Source of the DNA: Umezawaea tangerina
GTDB lineage: Bacteria; Actinomycetota; Actinomycetes; Mycobacteriales; Pseudonocardiaceae
Assembly: GCF_003002815.1 (NCBI RefSeq)
Contig: NZ_PVTF01000001.1
Span: 806,001 to 870,000, forward strand
Length of the DNA stretch: 64,000 nt
Direction: 5' to 3'
Below the pieces are notes generated by a model. The model was given only the letters and a program-made list of their open reading frames with translations, was not told the DNA's origin and made no database searches. A program made the translations under genes and the position numbers. Below, piece after piece: positions 41,437-50,004 of this stretch; positions within the stretch are counted from its first letter, which is position 1; each line of letters begins with the position of its first letter.

Positions 41437-44202
41437 TCAGACCTCGCACGCCATCGCGTCGCCGACGGACGGGGTGAGCTTGGCGCCGAGCTCGTCGGCG
41501 TCGGCGAGCCGGAGCTCGCGGTAGAGCAGGGCCGCGGAGTGCCAGTGCGGGGTGGCCAGGTGGGCCCCGCCGAGCTGCTCCAGCGCGTCCCCGATCGCCC
41601 GGTGGCCCAGCGCCTCCCGGTACTGGTCGCCCAGCTGCTCGGCCAGCTCCAGGCCGTCCAGGTGGAACTGCAGGGACTCGGCGTGCCGGTCCAGCCGCCA
41701 CAGCGCCGTGCCCGCGGTGTAGAGCGCGGTCGCGTGCGAGGTGGACAGCGCGACCGAGGCGAGCAGCCACAGCGCCTGCTTGATGCAGTCCAGCGCCTCG
41801 TCGGGCTCGTGCTGCCCCAGCAGGACGTTGGCGAGGTTGATGAGCACGGTGGCCTGCGCGCGGACGTCGCCGATCTCGCGGGCGATCTCCAACGCCTCCC
41901 GCGTCCGCTCCTGCGCCTCCACGAACCGGCCCGCGGCCAGCAGGCAGTAGCCCAGGTTGTCCAGGGCCGCGCACTCCAGGTACGGGTCGCCGGTCGCGAG
42001 CTGGACCGCGCGGGTGCCCTCGCGCACCGCGTCGTCGTGCCGCCCGAGGTCGGCGAGCGTGGAGCCCATGCGCAGCAGCAGCGCGGCCTCGGCGTGCTCG
42101 TCGTCGAGCGCGCGCGCGGCGTGCAGGCCGATCCGGACGGTGCTGAGCCGGTCCACCCGGTTGCCGCGCCGGGAGTAGAAGGCGTCCAGGCACAGCGCGA
42201 GCTTCCACGTGCGCTCGTGCTGGCGGCCGTGCGCGGTGATGTCCAGCAGCAGCCGCAGGTTCGTCTCCTCCAGCGCGAACCAGTCGGCGGCGGCGTTGTG
42301 CGAGGCGAGCAGCGGGAAGCTCGCGGGCGGGTGCGCCGGCGGCCCGAACGGCCGCACGTGGTCGGCGAGGTGGGCGCGCGCGGTGTCGGCGACGTGCAGG
42401 TAGTAGTCCAGCAGCCGTTCGGTGCTGAGCACGTTGTCCTCTTCGGCGTCCTCCTCCTCGCTGAGCACGAGGTGCCGGGTGAACAGCCGGACCAGGTCGT
42501 GCCGCGAGTACCGGTCCGGCGAGGCCTCGTGCAGCAGGTTCGCGTACGCCGCCGTGCGCAGGTGCGTCCTGGCCGTGACAACGTTGATGTCCAGCAGCGC
42601 GGCGGCCGCGTAGCAGTCCAGGTCGGGGCCGGGGTGCAGGCCCAGCCTGCGGAACATCCGCGCGGCGCCCTCGGGCAGGGCGCGGTAGCTCACCGCCAGC
42701 GCGGCGCGCACACCCCGCCCGACCTCGGGCAGCGACAGCGCGGCCAGCCTGCTCTGCTCGTCGCGCAGCTCGTCCACCAGCGACTGGACCGTCCACCGGG
42801 GCCGGGACGTCAGCCGGGCGCCCGCGATGCGCAGCGCGAGCGGCAGTCGGTCGCACAGCTCGACGAGCTCGGCGGTCGCCTCGGGCTCCTGGTCGGTGCG
42901 CCGCCTGCCCAGCATGCCGACGAGCAGGTCCGCGGCGGCGGCCCGTTCCAACGTTGTAACCGGGAGGACCGACGCGCCCTCGGTGGCCACCAGGTCGTGC
43001 AGGCCGTGCCTGCTGGTGACCAGCACCAGGCAGTGCGCGGAACCGGGCAGCAGCGGGCGCACCTGCTCGGCGGTCCTGGCGTTGTCCAGCACGACCAGCA
43101 CCCGCTTGCCTGCCAGCAGCGAGCGGAACTGGGCGGCCTGCTCGTCCAGGTCGGCCGAGATCTGGGCGTCGGTGAGGCCCAGCACGCGCAGGAACCCGAT
43201 CAACGCCGTCCGCGAGTCCACCGGCTCGGTCTCGTCGAACCCGCGCAGGTCCACGAACAGCTGGCCGTCGGGGAACTCGTCGGCCATCCGGTGCGCCCAG
43301 TGCAGCGCGAGCGCCGTCTTGCCGACGCCCGCCGGGCCGACCAGCAGCCCGATCGCGGAGTCCTGGCCGGTCAGGGAGTCGTCCATGTCGACGAGCTCCT
43401 CCTCGCGGCCGACGAACCCGCGGTGCTCCCGCGGCAGCTGCGCGGGCACCGGCGGGCGCGAGCTCTCCGGCGCGGGCGCGCTCTCCCCGGTGAGGACGGC
43501 CTGGTAGGCGGCGCGCAGCTCGGGGCCGGGGTCCACCCCCAGCTCGTCGACCAGCCGCTTCCTGGTGTCGTGGAACAGGTCCAGCGCCTCGGCCTGCCGC
43601 CCGCACCGGTGCAGCGCCAGCACCAGCTGCGCCACCAGCGGCTCGCGCAGCGGCGCCTCGTCCCTGGCCTGCCGCAACGTCGACACGGCCTCGTCCGCGC
43701 GGTCCAGCCGCAGCAGCCGCTCGGCCATGTCCTGCACGGCCACCAGCCGCAGCTCGTCCAGGCGTGGCGAATTTGCGTCACGCAGCCGCGTGCACGGCAC
43801 GTCGGCCAGGAACGGCCCCCGCCACAGCTTGAGCGCGCCGGTCAGCTGCTCCACGGCGTCCTCGTCCGAGGCCTCCCTGGCGGCGCGCACCATGTCCTCG
43901 AAGAGGAACACGTCGACCGCCCCGCGGTCGCCTTCCAGCAGGTATCCGGGCGCGCGCGTGACCAGCTCCAGTCCGGGGCCGAGCACCTTGCGCAGCTGCG
44001 CGACGTGGCCCTGCAGCGCGGCCTTCGCCTGGGGAGGGGGTGAGCCGTCCCATACGAGTGACATCAGCCGATCACCCGAGACGACCCGGTTCAGCTCGAG
44101 CGCCAACGCCGCGAGGACCGTTCGGCGCTTCGCCGCTCCGACCGGCACGCGGTCACCACCAGGGGAAACCAGCTCAACCGCGCCGAGCAGGTTCACCGGC
44201 AT
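41437..44202 (-). CDS. AfsR/SARP-type regulator (BTAD-NB-ARC-TPR)
   Basis: A 921-residue SARP regulator. An OmpR-like winged helix (about 1-90, KAALQGHVAQLRKVLGPGLE) is followed by the bacterial transcriptional activation domain (about 97-245), ending DELGVDPGPELRAAYQAVL. The NB-ARC ATPase begins GFVGREEEL (about 275) with P-loop LLVGPAGVGKTALAL and Walker B VLVVLDNART. The C-terminal third is a TPR-like array (LDNLGYCLLAAGRFVEAQER). AfsR-type proteins activate secondary metabolism after ATP- or phosphorylation-dependent switching. No biosynthetic cluster is visible nearby. It is divergent from the type VII secretion genes, which are possible targets. Confidence 0.9.
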   Translation of the reverse strand: MPVNLLGAVELVSPGGDRVPVGAAKRRTVLAALALELNRVVSGDRLMSLVWDGSPPPQAKAALQGHVAQLRKVLGPGLELVTRAPGYLLEGDRGAVDVFLFEDMVRAAREASDEDAVEQLTGALKLWRGPFLADVPCTRLRDANSPRLDELRLVAVQDMAERLLRLDRADEAVSTLRQARDEAPLREPLVAQLVLALHRCGRQAEALDLFHDTRKRLVDELGVDPGPELRAAYQAVLTGESAPAPESSRPPVPAQLPREHRGFVGREEELVDMDDSLTGQDSAIGLLVGPAGVGKTALALHWAHRMADEFPDGQLFVDLRGFDETEPVDSRTALIGFLRVLGLTDAQISADLDEQAAQFRSLLAGKRVLVVLDNARTAEQVRPLLPGSAHCLVLVTSRHGLHDLVATEGASVLPVTTLERAAAADLLVGMLGRRRTDQEPEATAELVELCDRLPLALRIAGARLTSRPRWTVQSLVDELRDEQSRLAALSLPEVGRGVRAALAVSYRALPEGAARMFRRLGLHPGPDLDCYAAAALLDINVVTARTHLRTAAYANLLHEASPDRYSRHDLVRLFTRHLVLSEEEDAEEDNVLSTERLLDYYLHVADTARAHLADHVRPFGPPAHPPASFPLLASHNAAADWFALEETNLRLLLDITAHGRQHERTWKLALCLDAFYSRRGNRVDRLSTVRIGLHAARALDDEHAEAALLLRMGSTLADLGRHDDAVREGTRAVQLATGDPYLECAALDNLGYCLLAAGRFVEAQERTREALEIAREIGDVRAQATVLINLANVLLGQHEPDEALDCIKQALWLLASVALSTSHATALYTAGTALWRLDRHAESLQFHLDGLELAEQLGDQYREALGHRAIGDALEQLGGAHLATPHWHSAALLYRELRLADADELGAKLTPSVGDAMACEV

Positions 44203-44362
44203 GTGGAAGTCCTATCGGTGATGGATGAAGGTGCTCTCCGGATGTTCGCACAAACGGGACCCTCCGCGCGTTGGGGACACGTTGGGCGGGCGTTGGCGGT
44301 TGCCCTGATGCTGTAGGGCGAGTCCGAGTCACCCGCGTCTGCGCGTCATAGGGGAATTTCCG

Positions 44363-44767
44363 ATGCAGTCCGCTGAGCCCAAGAAACTGGCCCCACCGCC
44401 GACCATCAACGGTCAACCGATCGAGCTGCGCGACAACATCAGCTCGGGGCGGGTGACGCTGGATCCCGCCACGGGCGAGGAGCTGCGCAGGTCGCTGCGC
44501 GAGCAGATCGACCAGGTCGACTCCTGGCTGGAGCGCGCGGGCAGACTGGCCCGTCCCGCGCCGCTGGGCACCAACCCGGTCGGCGACAAGATGGCGGCCA
44601 AGTTCGAGGAGCGCGCCGACGGCGACCCGCTGTCATTCGTGAACGTGATGACGGCCTACCGGTCGGTGCTGCAGCAGACCCACGACTCGGTCAGCGCGGC
44701 CATCACCAAGTTCCAGCAGGTCGACGAGGACCACCGTGCCGAGCTGACCAAGCTCCAGGGCATCTGA
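44363..44767 (+). CDS. Small helical protein of the type VII secretion cluster
   Basis: A 134-residue protein, first gene of a six-gene rightward cluster, with AGGGG about 9 bases before its ATG. It has a Pro-rich head and then a largely helical region (EELRRSLREQIDQVDSWLER and VMTAYRSVLQQTHDSVSAAI) like WXG100/PPE partners, although a WXG motif is absent. No named family is recognised. Gene position, 22 bp before the PPE-like gene, suggests it is a partner or co-substrate. Confidence 0.7.
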   Translation: MQSAEPKKLAPPPTINGQPIELRDNISSGRVTLDPATGEELRRSLREQIDQVDSWLERAGRLARPAPLGTNPVGDKMAAKFEERADGDPLSFVNVMTAYRSVLQQTHDSVSAAITKFQQVDEDHRAELTKLQGI

Positions 44768-44789
44768 GGCGAGAGGCGCAGTACAGAAC

Positions 44790-46601
44790 ATGGCTCCCGA
44801 AGCAGATCCGGTCCTCACCGACACCCAGAACTGGGCCTCGGTGTCGCACCGCGCCCTGTACGACTCGGTGCACGTCAACAACGACCCCGGCCAGTCCGGC
44901 GAGCTGGGCTCGGAGTGGGCGCAGTTCGGCACCGAGCTGAGCGAGTCCGCGCAGGTCATCACCGAGCGGATCACCGCGTCCGAGAGTGGCTGGACCGGTG
45001 AGTCCGCCGACGGCGCGCGCACCGCCATCAAGAAGCTGTCCGACTGGATCGCGGGCACCGCGCAGACGGCCGGCCAGGTGGGCGACAAGGTCGCCGACCA
45101 GGGCCGCGTCATGCAGGACGCGCGCGCGTCGATGCCCGAGCCGGTCGAGTTCGACTACGCCAGCGCGACCGCCCAGCTGGTCAGCGGCGGTCTGCCGGGG
45201 CTGATCGCGGCCACCGCGAGCATCCAGCAGGCCAACGCCAAGGCCAACGCGGCGCACGACCTCGCGGTCATGGTGATGACCAACATGGAGGCCAGCTCGC
45301 GGGCGATCGACCAGACGACGCCGACGTTCACGGCGCCGTACAACCCGGTCACCGGCCAGACCGAGGACCCGCAGGTCGTCATGGCGCGCTCCTCCGCGGC
45401 GCCGAACTCCGGCGGCGCGGTCGACGGCCTCCAGATGATGACCGGCCGGACCTCGACGACCGACGCGCTGCAGTCGCGCACGCTGGCCGACGGCACGGCC
45501 GCGGGCACGACCTCCACGGCGGGTGCCGTCGCGGCCCCGCCGTCCATCGCGGGCGGCTCGTTCGACGGCGGCGGTGCCGGCGCGGCCGGTGCCGGCGGCG
45601 CGGCCGCCGGGTACAACGGCGGCAGCGGCGCGGCGGCCTACACGGGCGGCGGCGCGGCGGGCGGCGGCGGGTACACCGGGGCCAGCTACGCGGGACCCAC
45701 CGGCGGCGGCGCGGGCGTCCCCACCGGCGGCAGCTACCCCACGGGTGGCGGCTACGGCGGTGGCGGCTCCTACACGGGCGGCGGCGGCTCCTACACCGGT
45801 GCGACCCTGCCCGGCGGCGGCTTCGACGACGACGAGAGCGAGAGCGCCTACCGGGCGCCCGGCACGACGTCGGCGGCCGCGGTCGCGGGCTCGATCCCGG
45901 TCGCGAACCCCTACACGCCGGGCCAGTTCAACCCCGGCGGCGGCTACACGGGCACCGGTGGCGGCTACACCGGCCTGCCCGACTACACCGGCGGTGGCGG
46001 AACGGGCATGCCCGGTGGCTATTCGGGCACCGGCGGGAACGGCTCTTCCCCTTCGCGCACCGGCGGCCCCGGTTCCGCGGGCTACCCCGGCGGAGCCCCC
46101 GGCAGCATCCCCACGGGCAGCATGCCCAAGATCCCCGGCCTCCCGGTCGAGGGCGGCGGCACGGGCATCCCCGGCCGCGGTCTCGGCGGCTTCGGCACGG
46201 GTGGCGCGGGCGGCGGCGCGGGTGGCTTCGGCGGTGCGGGAGCCGGTGCCTTCGGCGGCGGCGCGGGCGCGGGTGGCTTCGGCGGCGCGTCCGGTGGCGG
46301 TGTCGGCGGCGCGGCGGCCGGTGCGGGCGCCGGTGGCTCGACCGGTGTGGTCCAGACGGGCCGTCCCGGCATGCCCGGCGGGTTCGGCCCCGGTGCGCCG
46401 GGTGCGGCCGGAGCCGCGGGCGCGATGGGCGGTGGCATGCCGATGGGCGGCCACGGTGGCGGTCGCTCCGAGGAGGACAAGGAGCACAAGTCCGCCTCCT
46501 ACATCATGGGCGGCGACCTGTTCGAGGTGCCCGGCGACGACCTGCCCCCGTCGGTGATCGGCGGCGTGAAGCCGGCGAAGAAGAAGAGCGGTGACCAGTA
46601 G
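44790..46601 (+). CDS. PPE-like type VII secretion substrate with Gly-rich tail
   Basis: A 603-residue protein. The N-terminal ~180 residues are helical with ESGWTGESADGARTAI (about 66-81), the WxG-like turn of PPE/WXG proteins. The remaining ~420 residues are low-complexity Gly/Ala/Ser/Pro/Tyr with many GGG and YTGG units (for example near 45560-46010), ending in a basic Lys-rich tail. The layout matches PPE-domain proteins secreted by ESX-like systems, with the EspG chaperone encoded next at a one-base overlap. The repeat-rich tail is probably extracellular or surface-exposed. Confidence 0.8.
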   Translation: MAPEADPVLTDTQNWASVSHRALYDSVHVNNDPGQSGELGSEWAQFGTELSESAQVITERITASESGWTGESADGARTAIKKLSDWIAGTAQTAGQVGDKVADQGRVMQDARASMPEPVEFDYASATAQLVSGGLPGLIAATASIQQANAKANAAHDLAVMVMTNMEASSRAIDQTTPTFTAPYNPVTGQTEDPQVVMARSSAAPNSGGAVDGLQMMTGRTSTTDALQSRTLADGTAAGTTSTAGAVAAPPSIAGGSFDGGGAGAAGAGGAAAGYNGGSGAAAYTGGGAAGGGGYTGASYAGPTGGGAGVPTGGSYPTGGGYGGGGSYTGGGGSYTGATLPGGGFDDDESESAYRAPGTTSAAAVAGSIPVANPYTPGQFNPGGGYTGTGGGYTGLPDYTGGGGTGMPGGYSGTGGNGSSPSRTGGPGSAGYPGGAPGSIPTGSMPKIPGLPVEGGGTGIPGRGLGGFGTGGAGGGAGGFGGAGAGAFGGGAGAGGFGGASGGGVGGAAAGAGAGGSTGVVQTGRPGMPGGFGPGAPGAAGAAGAMGGGMPMGGHGGGRSEEDKEHKSASYIMGGDLFEVPGDDLPPSVIGGVKPAKKKSGDQ

Positions 46602-47377
46602 TGATCGCTCCTGACTTCCTGCTCAGCCCCGCCGAGTTCGACATCCTCTGGCACGAGCTCGAGCTCGGCGGGCGGCCCCCCTACCCCCTGGACGTGCCGA
46701 GCATCGGCACGACCATGGAGGAGAGGGCCAGGCTGCGGCTGGACGTCCTGGAGGCGCTGGGGCGGCGCGGGCTCGCCAACGACGCCCGCCTCCAGGACAT
46801 GCTGCGGCTGCTGGCCGAGCACGAGATCGCGGTCGACGCGGTGGCCCACATGGAACGCCCGGTCCGCGCGGTGGTCGCGTCCGACGGCGGCAACGCCGTC
46901 CTCGCGGTCGTCGACGAGGACCAGATCGGCCTGGTCGAGGTCCGTCCGACGTCGCTGGCGAAGTCCATCGTCGGCGTGCTGAACGACGGCCAGGCCGGTC
47001 CCGGCAGCGCGTTGTCGCTGCGGTTGGAGACCCTCGTGCACGCGGTCGCGCTGCACGAGGACCCGCCAGAGAACGACGACCCGTGGGGCGACGAGGACCT
47101 GGACGAGAAGCAGGCCCTCCAGCGGGCCGGTGTGTCCGGCCCCGACGCCGCCGTGATCAGCGAGCTGGCCGAGAACCGGGTGGCGGGCGGCCAGTTCGGC
47201 GTCTCCCGGCGCGGCGGCTCGCGGTACAACGTGCAGCGGGCCGAGGTGACGATCAACTGGTTCGACACGCCCCAGGGCCGTTACCTGATGGTCCGCGAGA
47301 ACGGCTGGCTCAGCCTGTCGCCCACGGACAACGAGCGGATCGCGAACCGGATCGACTCGGTTCTCGCGGCCGTCTGA
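46601..47377 (+). CDS. espG: EspG-family ESX secretion chaperone
   Basis: A 258-residue protein of the EspG family, cytosolic chaperones that bind PE/PPE substrates and release them at the ESX membrane complex. It starts with FLLSPAEFDILWHELELG, typical of the family, and ends with a beta section INWFDTPQGRYLMVRENGWL. The GTG start overlaps the stop of the PPE-like gene by one base, so synthesis of chaperone and substrate is coupled. No EccC or other core genes appear in this window. Confidence 0.85.
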   Translation: MIAPDFLLSPAEFDILWHELELGGRPPYPLDVPSIGTTMEERARLRLDVLEALGRRGLANDARLQDMLRLLAEHEIAVDAVAHMERPVRAVVASDGGNAVLAVVDEDQIGLVEVRPTSLAKSIVGVLNDGQAGPGSALSLRLETLVHAVALHEDPPENDDPWGDEDLDEKQALQRAGVSGPDAAVISELAENRVAGGQFGVSRRGGSRYNVQRAEVTINWFDTPQGRYLMVRENGWLSLSPTDNERIANRIDSVLAAV

Positions 47378-47418
47378 GCGGCGCCAGACCAGCCTGTTAG
47401 AGGAGAGGGAACGTACCC

Positions 47419-48021
47419 GTGGACCCGCTGGCCCCCATCGACGCGAACCGGATGAAGAACGTGGATCCGGAGCAGTGGTTGGCCGACATGCAGGCGCGCA
47501 TGGCCGACCTGCAGCAGAAATCGACCGAGCTCCAGGAGAACCTCGCCTCGTCCAGCGCGACGGTGAGCTCCAAGGACGGCGCGGTGAACGTCACCATCGC
47601 GCCCACGGGTGCGTTGCAGCACCTGGAGCTCACCCAGCGGGCCGCGGGCATGAGCCCCGGCAGGTTGACCGCCTCGATCATGGAGGCGGTCCACAGAGGA
47701 CAGCGAGCGGCGTCGGAGAAGATGGTCGAGGCGTTCGCGCCCCTCGGCGAGGGCACCCAGTCCATGGACCTGGTGCTCAGCTTCATCCCGGCCGACGAGG
47801 ACGACGGTGAGGACATTGACGAGCGTGACCTCAGGGCGGTCGACGACCTGGACGAAGAACCCCAAAGGCGTCATCCGGAGCCGTCGCACGCAGCCCAGCA
47901 GCCTCCCGTGCACCAGCCCTACGTGCCGCAAGCGCCACAGCAAGCCGCACCGCCACCGCCGCCCCCTCGCCCAGGTCGTACCCAAGCCGACTTCGAGGAA
48001 GACGAGAACCACCCGTGGTGA
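47419..48021 (+). CDS. YbaB/EbfC-like protein of the type VII secretion cluster
   Basis: A 200-residue protein. Residues about 20-120 match the YbaB/EbfC fold: DMQARMADLQQKSTELQENL coiled helix, then VSSKDGAVNVTIAPTGALQH and ASIMEAVHRGQRAASEKMVE. The C-terminal 70 residues are acidic, then Pro/Gln-rich. YbaB proteins bind DNA as dimers; in ESX loci the YbaB-like EspL supports secretion. It lies 41 bp after espG in the same cluster. Confidence 0.8.
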   Translation: MDPLAPIDANRMKNVDPEQWLADMQARMADLQQKSTELQENLASSSATVSSKDGAVNVTIAPTGALQHLELTQRAAGMSPGRLTASIMEAVHRGQRAASEKMVEAFAPLGEGTQSMDLVLSFIPADEDDGEDIDERDLRAVDDLDEEPQRRHPEPSHAAQQPPVHQPYVPQAPQQAAPPPPPPRPGRTQADFEEDENHPW

Positions 48022-48056
48022 GCGCCGTTCCCCCCTGCTGACCGGAAGGACACCAA

Positions 48057-48359
48057 GTGGCGGCCGGGTTCGAGGTAGAGCCGGACGACCTGGACACGTT
48101 CACGAAGAACATCCGGGCGCTGGTCGACGGGCTGGCGGAGTCGAGAACCCTCCTCGAGGGCGTGCACCTCGACCCGCTGGTGTTCGGGGCGCTCGGCCGG
48201 TCGTTCAGCCTCTCGACCAGCGACCGGGTCGCCGAGGCAGCGGACTGCATCGCCCGGTACCAGGGGTCGATCGCCAACGCCGGAACAAGCACCAAGGCGA
48301 CGGCGGACACGTACCGCTCGGTGGACCAGGAGATCGCGGAGTCCTTCAAGGACTGCTGA
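48057..48359 (+). CDS. EspC/WXG100-like small secreted protein
   Basis: A 100-residue helical protein: FEVEPDDLDTFTKNIRALVD then VAEAADCIARYQGSIANAGT, matching the ESX secretion-associated type with an N-terminal start like WXG100/EspC proteins. The size is normal for that group. It has GGAAGG about 9 bases upstream. The following gene begins near or at its stop codon, suggesting a secreted pair. Confidence 0.75.
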   Translation: MAAGFEVEPDDLDTFTKNIRALVDGLAESRTLLEGVHLDPLVFGALGRSFSLSTSDRVAEAADCIARYQGSIANAGTSTKATADTYRSVDQEIAESFKDC

Positions 48360-48397
48360 TCCTCGGCGCCGCGGGCACCTACACCCCCGCGCCCGTC

Positions 48398-49213
48398 GTG
48401 GGCGTGGCCCCCACCAGCTGGGACGACCTCTCCGGCGCGGGCCTCACCGACGCCGTGGCCGACGTCGTCAAGACCGTCGGCGACGACAACAGCACCTACA
48501 TCTCGGCCTTCGGCGCCGCCCACGCGCCAGTGGCCCCGGACACCGCCACCAACCCCCTCGGCGACCTGCACGGCGCCGGCGTCGGCTGGCTCGTCGACCA
48601 CGTCGACTTCCTCCGCGAGCCCCTGGACCTGTTGATGGGCGACGACAACGCGGTCAGGAGCGAGGCGGAGAAGATCTCCGGCGACGCCGACAAGTACGAG
48701 GACATCGCCAACGCCCACCTGGACGCGTTGAGGAAGCTCGAAGGCTGGACCGGCACCACCGCCGACGCCTTCAAGACCAGCATGTCCCAGGTCGGCCACG
48801 AACTGCAGGCCATCGGCCTCGCCATGAAGGGCGCGGCCGACATCATGTCCACCATGGGCACCACCGTCACCGCCTTCCGCGCCCTGGTCCGCACCCAGGT
48901 CATCAAGGTCGTCGACGACCTCATCACCGGCGCCCACCTGGCCGCCGGCCTCGCCCCCTCCACCCACGGCGCCTCGATCGTCTCCTTCGTCGGCATCGCC
49001 GTCACCGCCGCCCGCGAAACCCTCGCCCAGATCCTCCGCGACATCACCAACCTGAACGCCCTGCTCACCGCCAACAAATCCGCCGCCACCCACCTCAACA
49101 CCGCCCTCCTCAAAATCGGCGCGGACGGCGGCAGATTCGACAAACCCCTCAACCCCCCAACACCAGCCGACCTCCCCCTGGGCACCCTCGAAAGCCTCCG
49201 CAAGGCCATCTGA
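48398..49213 (+). CDS. WXG/PPE-like type VII secretion substrate
   Basis: A helical protein of about 271 residues from GTG 48398. It contains LRKLEGWTGTTADAFKTSMS with a WTG turn, and long helices after it (MKGAADIMSTMGTTVTAFRA, ETLAQILRDITNLNALLTAN). The start is uncertain: the open frame extends upstream through the end of the EspC-like gene, where CTG 48356 after AAGGA would overlap the TGA; GTG 48404 is also possible. It is the last gene before the left att site. No toxin domain is seen at the C-terminus, which ends DLPLGTLESLRKAI. Confidence 0.7.
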   Translation: MGVAPTSWDDLSGAGLTDAVADVVKTVGDDNSTYISAFGAAHAPVAPDTATNPLGDLHGAGVGWLVDHVDFLREPLDLLMGDDNAVRSEAEKISGDADKYEDIANAHLDALRKLEGWTGTTADAFKTSMSQVGHELQAIGLAMKGAADIMSTMGTTVTAFRALVRTQVIKVVDDLITGAHLAAGLAPSTHGASIVSFVGIAVTAARETLAQILRDITNLNALLTANKSAATHLNTALLKIGADGGRFDKPLNPPTPADLPLGTLESLRKAI

Positions 49214-49276
49214 GCCTGTCCCAGCGTGGACCCGTTTCGCCGATGGCGGTAAACGGAGGCAGACGCGGGGCTCTGG

Positions 49277-49381
49277 AAAAGATCAAGCCCCGAGCGCGTT
49301 GCCGCTGCTCAGGGCCTGATTCACCCGGCGAAAGGTGAGTGCCCCCGGCAGGATTCGAACCTGCGACACACGGTTTAGGAA
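49277..49381. repeat. attL of the integrated element (105-bp direct repeat)
   Basis: Identical over 105 bp to 62158-62262. The repeat begins AAAAGATCAAGCCCCGAGCG and ends in the anticodon loop of a tRNA. Bases outside differ at both ends (G versus T on the left, G versus A on the right), which fixes the limits of identity. Confidence 0.93.
49340..49381 (-). pseudogene. Displaced 3' part of tRNA-Arg(CCU)
   Basis: The 42 bases correspond to tRNA positions 32-73 and lack the 5' half. This is the original 3' end separated from its gene by insertion of the element; the intact tRNA at 62221-62293 now uses the copy brought by the element. Confidence 0.9.
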
Positions 49382-50004
49382 GGCCCGACAGACAAGCGGT
49401 CCTCCATACCCCGTGACCTGCGGTCGAGCGGTCCTCTGACCCTCCCGCCTACGGTGCCAGTCCGTCAGGAGTCCGCAGTCCGCGCGCCCACGCTTCCTGC
49501 CCCCATCCCGACCCGAAGCCGCTCACACGGCCGGTGGTGCTGGGTCAAGGTAAGCCCTCCGGCCTTAACGCGGCACTGCTGGCCGTCGTCATGCTCACGA
49601 GTCGGGCTGACGCCGGTCCCTCATCCCCGTCGCCCTGGCCCTCGATGCCGTCCACTCGATCCAGTGGCAAGGCGGCGCAGCCGTCGCGGCAGCCGAGCGC
49701 CCTGCCCCATTCCGCGGTGCCCCCTCGGCGCTCGTAGGGACCCTGGACGAACGTGGCCTCATGGGGTCACCAGCTCCTCGGCGGCACTCGGCCCTGGGTA
49801 CGGCGCTCCGCGCCGCCCGGTCGCCCGGCGCAGCGAAGCGGAGGCCGGGCGTGCCGGGATGGATGTGGCCAAGCTGCCAGCGCAAGGACCCGCACGCGCC
49901 GCCGCAGGCGGTGCCTTGATCCTGTAGAGCCAAATTCGGCAACTGATTCGTAGATAGTCATCGAGCGTCGCGCGGTTGTCGAGTTCTGTCTTGTGGAGTC
50001 GTGT
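49382..50004. other. Left-end non-coding region of the element
   Basis: About 620 bp of high-GC sequence without a convincing gene. A 19-bp sequence CCAGTCCGTCAGGAGTCCG at 49457-49475 is matched, with one change, at 62082-62100 near the right end, suggesting a recombinase or accessory-factor site. The composition changes sharply to AT-rich near 49930, where the first cargo gene's 3' side begins. Confidence 0.55.

Noticed and set aside
41305-44043. 912-codon plus-strand frame opposite the SARP gene
   Set aside because: Shadow frame with skewed Arg/Gln/Val content; the minus strand has BTAD and NB-ARC motifs.
49454-49927. 157-codon plus-strand frame just inside attL
   Set aside because: Pro/Arg-rich with no motif or ribosome-binding site; it spans likely recombination-site DNA.
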